A stretch of DNA of 64,000 nt from NCBI GenBank assembly GCA_016630905.1, contig WBMQ01000003.1, positions 744,001 to 808,000 of the forward strand. The letters run 5' to 3'. The notes under the pieces were generated by a model. That model had not been told where the DNA came from. It did no database searches and saw only the letters and a program-made list of their open reading frames with translations. Origin of the DNA: Capillidium heterosporum (lineage: Eukaryota; Entomophthoromycota; Entomophthoromycetes; Entomophthorales; Capillidiaceae). The position numbers and the translations under genes were made by a program. Each line of letters opens with the position of its first letter. Positions within the stretch are counted from its first letter, which is position 1. Below, piece after piece: positions 11,256-21,519 of the stretch.

Positions 11256-12405
11256 CTACCGACTAACAGAAGACAAGTCAAATGAGAAGGTAATAGGCTC
11301 GGGTCTAGAAGGCCTAACATTAGGGTCGAAGTTCAAACTTGTAGGGAGGTATCCTTTAGACTTGTTTAGAACAAAGGCCGGGCTCGGTGCCACTTTCCTA
11401 GAAATCCTACTCCTCTTAAAGATTCGGGAGCTTCTTTTAAATCTTGGATAGACTCTTGACTGACTGTTCGTTGTACAATTACCGTTGATATATCGAATTT
11501 TACGATTAGGCTTTCGAGCTTTATTGAGCAGTTGTCGTACAATTCGAGACTTGGCAAGATTTTCAGAAGATTTAGTTTGATTGCTTTTATGGTTTACATG
11601 GCTTTGGAGAACTTTACTTTGAGTGGAATTGACCGACCCACCTTTCTCAATAGCTAGTTTAGGTAATGTTTTAATTGAGTTTATAGACGTTGTTAAAGTA
11701 TTCTCCCTTCTAACACTAACTTTTGGTTCCTTGTCCACTTTCAAGTATTGAGCTACCTGTTTCAAAGCTGAACTCTCCAAAAAGGTATGAATCCTATCGT
11801 TGAGTGGTAAGCTATTTTCATTGTAAGGCGGTGGCAATGAGTTAGGATTGAAAAAACCTTCCGGCAAGTCGATGTTGAACATGGAGGTAACTTTGCTATC
11901 GATTTCACACTTCTTATCCAAAGTTATTAAGCTGGTATCGCTGTAAGCTTTAAAGTTGATGTAACTAGAAGGTTTGACCAAAGTAACTGGTTCCTTCAGA
12001 TGAATTACACTTTTGTTTACAGTTTTCCGATTAAATGGATACTTACACTACATTTAAATAAATAGCCAGAATAAAAGTAAATTTACCTCCATATTTGTAC
12101 AGAACTCAATCTTCTTTTCAAAGCTCAGCCACAAAAATTTAAACTTACTAGAACAACTGGGACAGAACTTCGAAACAGAACTTGAGCTAGGCACAGGTAC
12201 TGTATAGGTGGTGACTATATAATTGTCAACTTAGCCATCTAAAACTATTAAAATAGAAAGTAATAGCCATGAAGCTAGCAGTTTAATATGTACGGTTAAA
12301 CTAAAATTTAAGAAGGTATAATGAATGTATAAATTCTTAGACTTTATATGTATATAAACTGTACTTTTTTAGAATTAGAAAGTTGCATTTACCGTTGGTT
12401 TGCAT
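11256..12405 (-). CDS. Cys-rich zinc-motif protein, unknown role
   Basis: Three exons: 12405-12393 (least certain), 12214-12087, 12047-11256; about 310 aa. Removing the 39-nt intron at 12086-12048 joins two halves of a motif that would otherwise be split: FCPSCSSKFKFLWLSF... followed by EFCTNMECKYPFN. The spacing C-x2-C, an aromatic strand, then C-x4-C-x-YPF resembles the small Cys domain at the N-terminus of the SUMO protease USPL1 (LC-x4-C-x-YPL); this is a resemblance by eye, and no protease domain follows. The rest has VTLVKPSSYINFKAYSD, a Pro-rich segment and a strongly basic Arg/Lys region (about residues 205-275), suggesting a nuclear or nucleic-acid-bound protein. The 178-nt first intron is unusually long for this window, so the true start may differ. 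Confidence 0.65.
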
Positions 12406-13332
12406 GGTTATCTTTCAACACGGATCAGTTGTTTGATGACTTAGCTTGGATAAGAGTTGAATTTTATGTGATATGGGTTTTGAGGTTTCTTTCAGTATTG
12501 AATTGGAATTTACGTCATTAAATCAATTTTAGCAAGCCAAATTTATTTCCTTCCTTATTCCAAATTAAATGTAACTAACGCCAGGACTTATATTTTATTA
12601 TTATACAATAAATTTGGGATGGAGAAATTGGTTAATTTCGTTAGAATAAAGCCAATTAAATCGTATATACCTTTAACTTTTAAGCAGTTTTACATTTATT
12701 TAATGGTATATCTATAACCTTTAGCGAAAATTTACTTTATATTAATTGGAAAAAGCCCATTTACCTTTACCCGAACTAAATTGCCTGTTACTATTCCCTA
12801 TAAGGCTACTAACTAGCATCACAACACTCAAATCCCCTACATCCCCACACTTCAAAACCTGTAGTACTTGCACCAGCTTTACTACGATAGGAAGTCGATT
12901 GCCGAACCCCTTACCTGCACTTGAACCCAAATCAAAATGGTACACCCTCGTTTAGGTTAGTAAGCTCGTAAATTTTTGAAGACGGGTATTTTAGAAGGGT
13001 GTATAGGTATACATCTTTTGTCTTAATGTTTCAACATTCTGTACCACATATAGTTAATCAAAGCTATTAGTATCTATCCATATCATATTCCATAGATATC
13101 TTTGACGGAAAAGTAATGATAGGATACCTCCATTTTATTAAGAAATGAGCATAAATTAGATAGGACTAGATGTCGATAGTAATCCCCACAGCAACTCGGC
13201 TAATATTTTATTAAAGACTTGTAATGCTGCTTCATGCTTTTATACTGATTTAAGTATACATTAATTTAATTATATGGAGACATATAAATCCCAAATACAT
13301 TTTTTCATCAAAAGTTGCATATAAGTTTAACT
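12406..13332. other. Intergenic with a GC-richer island
   Basis: Between divergent genes. A GC-richer stretch at about 12740-12955 is open on both strands (about 67-69 codons). On the minus strand it reads GKGFGNRLPIVVKLVQVLQV with donor-like sites (GCAG|GTAAGG), so it could be an exon of an unrecognised gene. I cannot support a full gene model. Confidence 0.3.
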
Positions 13333-15012
13333 ATGATTGAGCAAAGCAGTAACCCGGATCACGTCCCAGTAGCTGGCGAAGTTGGTTGGATAGGATCTCC
13401 CATGATGGTACTAACCACTTTGAACTACCTACTATCTTCGATATCCATAGCCTCAGCTCTAGGCGTCTTGGTAATAATGGGCTTTATAAGTAACCAGCTT
13501 TAACGCCATGCTATTGATTCAAAAAATATAGGAATATACAACAACAAACTCATCGACCGAGTTTCCCTTAGATTATGTGCTGCTATATCCATAGTTGACA
13601 TCCTTCGCGGGTTCGCTATGATGATTCTCTACCTGCAATTCAACGAAGAAGGTGTGGCTTGTCAACTTTCAGCTGTGTTTATCCATTTCGTCCTCTTAAG
13701 TCATATCATGTTGACGGTTGCCATAGCTTTAAACTTACAACTGGTGATGTTACATAGGATGGTTAAGAGGTGGTGGTGGGAACCTATGTATTGGTTCATC
13801 GGGGTCGGTCACCCCTTATTAGTAACAGTTATACTTCAGGTTTGTGGAATATTCGGTCCCGATCCGGTCTCAGGTATATGTTTCTATAGGCTGACGAGTG
13901 ATGAAGTACCACATCTACCCCACTTAACGGTGTGGGCTGGTTTTCAGTTCTGGAACTTCTTCTGCCCCATCTATTGCTTAGTAATAGCTATTCTAGTCAT
14001 CTTGGCCGTCAAGGAGCGTAGTAAGGATTTCAAGGATCTATCTTTACCTACCCTGCCTTCTGGATCTAAATGCTCGATAACCAACACGAACCAGCAACCC
14101 ATCTATCAAAAACGTATCAAGGTTACTAAAGATAACTTATCTTTACTTATAAATCGAATGTAGCATATTTTTGTTAAACGTACTAATGTTCATGTAGTTG
14201 CCTATATTGCTTAATCCCAATTGTAACATCTTCTGGGTGTGTCCTAGGCCTGTTCTTCGAAGAGATTACTAGAGAATGTCCGTTTTGGGCTTCAATTTGG
14301 GATGTCGTTTGTACAAGTAAGCTTTACCTACTGTAATCTTATTAACACCCAGCTAGATTTGTCGGGACTGTTAAACCTAATAGGATTCTTCTTTGACCCA
14401 GCTTTGATGAGCGCCCTAGCTGTTATCGGTATGGAGATAAGTGAGGCTTTGAAGGACCCCGAAGCCTTTATGCACAACGCCAGAATCCATCCGAACCGAC
14501 TCAACAAACCCAAGTCTAGGATATCAGTCTTCTTAAAGTTCATCACCAAGTCAAAGATTGATACTGAAGATAGCACTCCATCAACTAGGGATGAGCAGAT
14601 AAAAGAAGCTATCCGGTCCTTCCAGTACCATAAAAGCCCTTGGATCTGTAAGCTGTTCCGAATGCTTCTTATCAAAGTCAACAAGGAAACCGAATCTATC
14701 GTACAGCGTTCAAATGACAAGGAAAATAAGAGTGTTGATTCCAAGCTCGATATGTGGGAGGCTTTTAAATCTTTGCCTCAGCTTCCACCTCTCAAGGCCG
14801 ATGAGATGGTGCAGGTGGAGTTGCAATTTTGTCAGGTGGATGAAAAGGTAAAAATAATTGATTTAAACGATGAAATGGATGTCGATGCCGAAAATGGAGC
14901 AAATTTAAATGCTCTAGCCATCAATAGTCAAGTTGGTAAAAAGTTTAGGGATTTGGAAGCCCAGTCCGACTTGGAGGATATCGATTACTTCGAGTATGTA
15001 AAGGACCTTTGA
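13333..15012 (+). CDS. Seven-transmembrane receptor (GPCR-like)
   Basis: Four exons: 13333-13489, 13532-14159, 14198-14316, 14357-15012; introns of 42, 38 and 40 nt, the second with a TACTAAT branch site; 519 aa. Only the downstream AG at 14355-14356 keeps frame for the last intron. Seven hydrophobic segments can be placed: about residues 22-50, 62-88, 98-128, 136-166, 188-212, 258-290 and 300-325, with a Cys at the start of TM3 and another in the TM4-TM5 loop that could form the usual disulfide. TM3 ends with a basic loop, and a 200-residue cytosolic tail follows that is acidic towards its end. The layout recalls fungal Git3/Gpr1-like and cAMP-receptor-like GPCRs that sense nutrients through G-alpha, but no subfamily hallmark was recognised and the ligand is unknown. 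Confidence 0.8.
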
Positions 15013-15403
15013 TGCTTTTACCAAAAGCTATATAGCGTATTATTAAGATACTTTAAATTATGTCAAATTTGATAATAATTATAGTATACTATAGTTTACA
15101 TATAATTCATTTTAATTTTTAGGAGCTGTCAACAGTTCTTAGTCTATCTACAAATAAAGGATACCTTTTGTTATACCATCCGCCATCTTTTCTGAAATTT
15201 TAAAAAAATTCTTGCCAACCTCAGCTAATAGAACTTGCCAGTAATTGTAGCAATCTATCCAACCACCAAACCTAGAAATTTCTCAATGAAAGTTGAATTG
15301 TTGGATCAATTCCAACACACTTAAATAGAATATACGTCACATAAGTTTAGAAAGCTACTATAACAAACTTGAGTTTTAAGGCTAAAGGCTATACAGTTTA
15401 GAG
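15013..15403. other. Intergenic; ClpP promoter
   Basis: AT-rich 390-base gap between two plus-strand genes. No ORF; contains the GPCR 3' flank and the ClpP 5' flank. Confidence 0.5.
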
Positions 15404-16373
15404 ATGCTACCTAATTTTATCAAGAGCCTAGTTAAAAGAAACTTGTCGTATACCAAGTTAACGAGTCGACCTTTCAGTAGTGAACTCATTCCTTTCGTAG
15501 TCGAACAAACGGTAATTTAATCTTTATTAGTTTTTAATCTATAAATTTAAGGCACGAGGGGAACGTAGTTACGACATCTACTCCAGGTTGTTAAAGGAAC
15601 GCATTGTTATGTTAAGTGGGCATGTAATTCATAATTCTATTTTCTTGGAATTTTTAATTTCTAAATTCGTTTATCTTGACTAGGTCCATGATGGGTTAGC
15701 CTCTGTTATCGTTGCCCAACTACTATTCTTAGAAGCAGAAAACCCCGAGAAACCCATCAGTTTATATATAAATTCGCCAGGAGGGTCTGTTACTGCTGGT
15801 CTAGCTATCTACGATACAGTATAGTATATCTTTTTAATTATGCTAATTAAGAAATGTAGATGCAGGTACGTATATCAAATGAAATGTTTGAAATTGATTT
15901 ATGTTAGTACATCCAATCCCCTGTCTCAACTTTGTGTAACGGTCAAGCTTGTTCGATGGGGTCGTTGTTATTAGCTGCTGGTACCTTTTTAATACTTGTA
16001 TTTGGTTTTTATTGATTGCTGGATTTTTTAATTAGGTGCGCCCGGTAAAAGGTTCTGCCTTCCCAACGCCAGCATAATGGTACACCAACCTTCAGGTGGA
16101 GCTTCCGGGCAAGCTAGTGACATTGCCATTCATGCTAGAGAGATCCTAAGGGTTCGTGAGCGGCTTAATAAGCTATATCAGAAGCATACTGGGATCTCCG
16201 ATATTGAAACTGTTGGTAAGTTGATATTTTAGTGTATATAGAATCAAGTAACTAACTGTTTTGTAGAGAAAGCTGTGGAACGCGATTATTTTATGACCCC
16301 TGAAGAGGCTTTGGAGTTCGGTCTCATCGACAAGGTATTGACTAGTAGAAATGAGGCGGCTAGCTCTACTTAG
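15404..16373 (+). CDS. CLPP: Mitochondrial ATP-dependent protease subunit ClpP
   Basis: ClpP is the serine peptidase barrel that, with ClpX, degrades proteins in the mitochondrial matrix. Seven exons: 15404-15511, 15552-15623, 15684-15818, 15860-15865, 15908-15980, 16036-16215, 16267-16373; 226 aa. Exon 4 is only six bases (ATGCAG, Met-Gln) and is required to restore the invariant family string IYDTMQYI; without it the frame is kept but the two residues are lost. The catalytic Ser (about residue 123, GQACSMGS), His (about 148, IMVHQPSGG) and Asp (in VERDYFM) are all present. The N-terminus is basic and Ser/Arg-rich, consistent with a mitochondrial presequence, followed by the conserved [13 protein letters not shown]. 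Many Dikarya (e.g. both model yeasts) lack ClpP. Convergent with the small gene at 16489-16889. Confidence 0.95.
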
Positions 16374-16488
16374 TTTGAATAATGATTCTATTGTTAAAGA
16401 CAATAATTCACAGTGCTGTAGCGTTTACTTTTTTACAATTCATTTAAATACCAAAATGCATTTATATTAAAACAGAACGTTTATTAAG

Positions 16489-16889
16489 TTATTTACTTGT
16501 CGATCCAGGGTTATCTTTGAACCCAGTATAAACTTTGGTATCGATATTAGCCTTACTCTCCAACAACAACCTTTGCTGCTCATCACGAGCAACTTTCTCT
16601 TGCCCTGCATTTATCATATTAAAATATAAGAATAAAGCAATATTTACATGTCAGTTTCTCCTGCTTGGAATCATACTGCTTACGTCGAGCATCTATCTCC
16701 TTCTTGGCGATATAGTAAGCAATTGCACCCGCTAATAAGCATAGATATAAATAAGGTTGAAAATATAAATGGCTTGAAATAATTAAATTAGGTTACCAGC
16801 TGTCAAAGTTACCCTTGGAAGGAAAAGTTAGTTTATAAGAAATATTTAGTTAGTTACCATCCATATAATACTGATCTTGGATTGTTCAT
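16489..16889 (-). CDS. Small single-span membrane protein (82 aa)
   Basis: Four exons: 16889-16858, 16813-16797 (17 nt), 16731-16648, 16604-16489; all joins keep frame and all introns have GT/AG ends (43-65 nt). The protein begins MNNPRSVLYGWVTLTAAG, has one hydrophobic span (about residues 10-24, ending AYYIAKKEID) and then a charged helical tail. This arrangement resembles small fungal mitochondrial proteins of the DUF4748 type, by eye only. It is convergent with ClpP, with 115 bases between stops. A short upstream ORF overlaps its start codon (see next entry). Confidence 0.65.
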
Positions 16890-17026
16890 TTTCTATTTAC
16901 TCTATTTTGAATTGAAGGGATATGGAGGGCTTTCTTGAAGTTATCGAATTCTAAAGTTGGAATTTGACTGCCTAAAACTTCCGACCTTGGTAAACCTTTC
17001 GATTTGATGGAGATTGAAACTTTCAT
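16886..17026 (-). CDS. 46-aa ORF overlapping the next start codon
   Basis: ATG at 17026; the stop TGA (16888-16886) overlaps the ATG (16889-16887) of the small membrane-protein gene in the string AAAATGA. The peptide (starts MKVSISIKSKGLPRSEVLG) is not low complexity. It may be a regulatory upstream ORF allowing termination-reinitiation, the first cistron of a two-gene transcript, or chance. No family recognised. Confidence 0.35.
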   Translation of the reverse strand: MKVSISIKSKGLPRSEVLGSQIPTLEFDNFKKALHIPSIQNRVNRK

Positions 17027-18128
17027 TTTAGTTTTGTTAAAGTTGTCAAATTGCTATCAGCTCTATGTGAATCTCTTGTCTCTATTAGATAATAGGTAGG
17101 AGTAGCTGCAAAATCAACCAATAATGAACGAGTAAAGTTGAACCTATTCTATTTGCTAGTAAACATCCATATCGCATTTATGCAGCCTTCCCATTACAAC
17201 TATAATCGAATAGTTAAACAGCTACTATATAATGTTGAATCATACCTGTCATAATGAAACTTTTAGAAACTTAGCATTGTAAAGTTGTCTCTACAACGAA
17301 ATCATATTAGCTGATTGAAACTACAACTTATGAATATAGTTTTAGGAAAAGCTAAAGTAACTATAGAAACTCTGAAACACTTGAAAAAAGGCCTAGCTCA
17401 ACTATCCAATTCGGTTTTACAATAGTCTTGTTATACTAAAACTAATCGGCGCTAAAAGCTTGTCTTGAAAGTAGGTAACCGATTAGAAATACTGTCTTGG
17501 TAGCGATATTCAAAAGTCAAATTGATACTATTAGACACCCTTCAACTAAAAATATAGAATCCCTATTTACTGATATACATCCTATATATCATTTTATAAA
17601 ACCAGTTTTGCTTAATTACTACAAGAACCACTTGGTAGTTTTACCCTTAAACTAAACTTGATATAAGTTCCATCGTCCTGTTTAGTTCATAAAAGTTATA
17701 AACACATTTATACTTTCTATAAAGTAGTTGAAAATTATCCAGAGTTTATTGAAGGCTATTTTAAACGAGGGATAGAATGAATAAATTGTATAAGGATCTC
17801 GTATAGTGCTATACCTCTACTTTCTTATTGAAAGACTTATATCTCTTTTCAACATCTGACGAATACTGGTTGACAAACTTATTTCGTAGTGAAGGGTTGG
17901 ATATCCTATATATAAAGGAGCTATATAATCGAGAATAAATGAAAACTAAACAATGGCAACAGTAAAATGTAAACTAAACGATGGAACGTAGATAAATACC
18001 TAAACTTTAATACATAGCTATGTGAAGTCCTCTACCCTAACCCTACAACTAAGGGCAGAAATCCCTATATGCTTTAATTAAACGAACCAATACTGCAACT
18101 ACTTTTATAAAATAATAAATACATTCAG
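17027..18128. other. Intergenic, 1.1 kb
   Basis: AT-rich DNA between two minus-strand genes. Nothing that I can support. Confidence 0.55.
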
Positions 18129-18719
18129 TTAGCCTAGCTTGCAACCTCGGTGAGAGGCTAAAATCATCCTGAGATCTACCATCTCCTCCTTCAAAGCAAG
18201 AATTTGGTTCGTCAATAGAATGTGTTCTCGTTCACTCCTTACTATCTCTTCAGTCTTGGTGTTGATCCAATCCTTCTTACGTTCACGACATTTGGCAGCG
18301 GCCGACCTATTCTTTTGTAGTAATTCCTTCTTGGTCAACCTGCTTCGAGACTGATAACTCCTGGTATGGGTAGTAGGTTTGGAGATGGGTTCTTCGAGGA
18401 CTTGAGGTTCAGCTTGAGGTGAAGAACTGAGGACTTCGGTAGTCGTCGTTGTTGTTGGTGAAGGGTTCAACGAGTTGATATTAAAGGCCATCTCGTTATA
18501 AAGCTTCTGGTTGTGACGGTGATTCATGGGATTGAGCATAAGGCTGCTACTTTGGTTTCGATCTATTATAGCCAAAGAATCAAAGTCGCTATAAGGTAGT
18601 GGCTGTAAAGTTGAAGCAAAGGTAATTGGAAATCCAAAGTACTGGATCTCACATTGGTTTTGGAAGGCCTGGTAGCTGGCCATAGTGGTTGACATATTGT
18701 AAAGTGGCTGAAAGTTCAT
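18129..18719 (-). CDS. Small ATF-like bZIP transcription factor
   Basis: Single exon, 196 aa, ATG at 18719. The C-terminal third is a bZIP: basic region LLQKNRSAAAKCRERKKDW (about residues 131-149) followed by a zipper with leucines/isoleucines at heptad spacing and a tail ILASHRGCKL. The Trp after the basic region and the 'L-x-SH-x-x-C' tail match the ATF2/Atf1 group, though the usual HKDCP is degenerate. The N-terminal part is Ser/Thr/Asn-rich and contains a run of six Thr. It is divergently paired with the paralogue at 20896 across 2.2 kb of DNA, which suggests an inverted duplication of one ancestral gene. A TATA box lies 40 bases upstream. Confidence 0.9.
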   Translation of the reverse strand: MNFQPLYNMSTTMASYQAFQNQCEIQYFGFPITFASTLQPLPYSDFDSLAIIDRNQSSSLMLNPMNHRHNQKLYNEMAFNINSLNPSPTTTTTTEVLSSSPQAEPQVLEEPISKPTTHTRSYQSRSRLTKKELLQKNRSAAAKCRERKKDWINTKTEEIVRSEREHILLTNQILALKEEMVDLRMILASHRGCKLG

Positions 18720-18757
18720 ATTGCTTGTAAAGAGGAAGGTGAAAGGTAACTTGAAGA

Positions 18758-18765
18758 CTTTTATA
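18758..18765 (-). promoter_or_regulatory. TATA box of small bZIP gene
   Basis: TATAAAAG on the minus strand, about 40 bases before the ATG at 18719. Confidence 0.5.
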
Positions 18766-20815
18766 CTATTCCAAAAAAGGATCGAATAAACAGCTTGATG
18801 TTCGATCTAAGATATTGAAACAAACTTATATAATAGGCTGTCGACTCAATATGAGGGATCTAATACTAACTTTTACATGGTTGAGATCGAAAAATAAATA
18901 GTTTGGGTTCAGATCTCAAGGTCTGGTAATTTAAGCCTGCATACAGCGAAGTTGTTGCAAATTCTAACCAATCCAATATACTTTGAAATCATGGATTAGG
19001 ATAAACCTTCGTAAATTATTCCAATTTTGTATTTCAAAGTCAGTGAGCTTATATAAGTTGGATATATAAGGTGCTAAGGTGCGAAATTTTAACAATTTCA
19101 AACCCCGGTCCTTGAGGTGGATACTTGCAGATAAAGGGAGGCAATTCAGATTTAGTTGGTTGGAGTTCAGCTCGTCAACTATTGAAGTGTTGATTTATAT
19201 GTACTCCATTGGAAGAGTACTTTCCCTCAATTCCCTTTAAATTGGGTATAATTAAGTTTTTTTTACGATAGTGTTGGTGTGAAGGTGTAGAATATAGAGT
19301 TAAGGCTTGACTTTAATTCTGAAATAAAGTTGCTATTGCCATTGGTTTCTTGCAGCTTTTGTCGTCGGCGCTTCTTGTCAAAGATAGTTCAAGTAGGTGA
19401 CGTTAGTGAAGCGATAGGCTGTATTGATTACATGGGCTAATACCAGAGCTACATTTGTACATACCTCTTGTAACTGAGATATATATTATTAAGGCTTTTA
19501 ATTCCTATCCTTACTTTAGTTTTGCTGGTATTAGATATGTTATATCTTGTAGGATATTAAATGGAGCAGAATGCTATGCTTTATACATTATAAATCTTTA
19601 GTTGCTGGCTATCACCTCATTCCAGTTGCCAACTATAGGTCTCGCCGCTTTCCGACCTTGTATCCAATCCAGTGCAGACATTGGATTCCAAAAGCTAGCA
19701 GTAAACTAAAACCCAAACTAACTTATATCTTTTTTGCTTATGTTCGCCTACCTTTCCAAAAATAGTAAATTTCTAAATAACTGCGTCTTGAATCCAATTT
19801 AGTTTATTACAACAAGGAATTGTCGTGATATCTACTTGAAAGTATATAGTCTTTTCTAACACCATAAATCATTTTTCATTTACGATTGATATAAATCTTC
19901 GATCCAGTTGTCGGAGTTGTACAAATCGGTAACTATACGATCTCTTTTGAACAATATTGTATAATACTCAAAAAGTAAATATCGATAGCAAAGGTTGTAG
20001 AACATTCTAGTGCTGGATCTAGGGACCCAACATACGTTGTGAAGCAAATATAACTAGCCTCATGTTTATCCAACTCCATATATTATAAGTACGTTGACAT
20101 CATGTCCTCATTATCAGGCTCAAAGAAGTTGTTCAAGAAAATCTTTAAATTGATCCAAGTTTGGACAAGTTGTCCAATAATAGTATAACTTGGCCTATTT
20201 GGGTTGGCGCAAAATTCCGTGAATCCATTCCAATAACTTTTATTTCTTCGGACGACTTCTTAAAGGGCTATTGAAATGAGGTGGACATGTAGGGTGATAT
20301 CATTACATCCACGATACAACCTAAGAAGTTCATTCGATGACTTGGGATAGAAGGGGTAGGTTACATTAGTACCCCATCGTCTTTACCTCAAATAAAGTAA
20401 AAATAGCCTAACTCGCAGCGTTTTCATACGATACTATTGGGCTATATCTCGATAAAAGCAACTTTAAACCATTATGATATTAGAGAGCAGTTGGTACAAC
20501 TCAAAACCTACATCCTATCAGCATTTAGCGGCTGCAGGTAGATGTAAGCTAACAAGAGCACCTGCATCCAACTGAGTTTAAATCGAGGGACTTGCATCTT
20601 AGATGGCAAGTGCTTCGATCTTTCTAATAAAGCATACCCATTCGTCCAAACCATACATGACAAGGAGCTAGGGATCGAAATTTCAATATGAGATCGTAAT
20701 CGAAGCTTTTTACAAAATGGACAAGTTAACCTCGTCCCAATTTAGATATGGCCAGCTAAACTGATAACGGGATTGCGAAAACCATAACCTACAAATGTTA
20801 TGTAAAACAAAGACA

Positions 20816-20823
20816 TATAAATA
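20816..20823 (+). promoter_or_regulatory. TATA box of third bZIP gene
   Basis: TATAAATA, about 73 bases before the ATG at 20896. Confidence 0.5.
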
Positions 20824-20895
20824 GGCCCTTGGACCAAAATCCAAAATGATTTAAATCTACATTTTGTATTTCTCATTTCTCATTCAGTATCTTAA

Positions 20896-21519
20896 ATGCA
20901 AATGGAGTACCCAGTCAATACCAACTTGGCCTTCAGCTACCCACTACAGAATGTCAACCTAAACAATAGTGTTGAGGATTCTTTTGCCAATTTAAACTAC
21001 CAAATTCTTAGTACCGAGCCCAGTACCGAGTTTGGTTCCAACCAATTCGACGACGTCTTTTCAACTACAACTCAGTTTGATTTGAGGACTGCTGATAAGT
21101 TCCAAAGAAGTAGGCTGCCTTCCCTCGACTCAACCTGTACCTCTAACTTCAACACTTTGCCCCAGATGTTGCCTAACTGGCGTAGCAGTGACTACGAACT
21201 CAATCCTTTCGACGCTAGCTTCACTACCCACCTGGCCACTAAACCTTCTCCTACCTTTTCTACTCAGTTCGACCTCAAACTCAATCCTTCTAAACTTAAC
21301 CTCAAAAACAAGTCTAGGGCTACTTACTTAGCCCGTAACCGTGATGCCGCCGCCAAGCTACGTCAGAAGAAGAAGGATTGGGTCAAAGCTAAGGAACTGG
21401 AGATCCAAACTACTGAAGCTAATAACCAAATGTTGAATAACTTGATATTGGACCTTAAAGAAGAGATTGTCAATTTAAAGATGATTATGGCTTCCCATAA
21501 TAACTGTTCCCTTAACTAA
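20896..21519 (+). CDS. Small ATF-like bZIP transcription factor
   Basis: Single exon, 207 aa. The bZIP occupies about residues 135-200: basic region LARNRDAAAKLRQKKKDW, then a zipper (LNNLILDLKEEIVNLKMIM) and a tail ASHNNCSL. The Cys normally present in ATF basic regions (K-C-R) is Leu here, which may alter half-site choice or redox response (inference). The N-terminal 130 residues are Asn/Ser/Phe-rich and acidic-poor, typical of an activation domain without fixed structure. Its nearest relative is the divergent gene at 18129-18719; identity is obvious only in the bZIP, so the duplication is not recent. Confidence 0.9.
   Translation: MQMEYPVNTNLAFSYPLQNVNLNNSVEDSFANLNYQILSTEPSTEFGSNQFDDVFSTTTQFDLRTADKFQRSRLPSLDSTCTSNFNTLPQMLPNWRSSDYELNPFDASFTTHLATKPSPTFSTQFDLKLNPSKLNLKNKSRATYLARNRDAAAKLRQKKKDWVKAKELEIQTTEANNQMLNNLILDLKEEIVNLKMIMASHNNCSLN

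Larger units (their letters stand above)
18720..20895. other. Shared 2.2-kb region between divergent bZIP genes
   Basis: Divergent promoter region of the two small bZIP paralogues. AT-rich, with no gene I can support (an open frame at 19571-19765 has no recognisable content). The long spacer could carry shared control sites, but no operator was identified. Confidence 0.5.
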
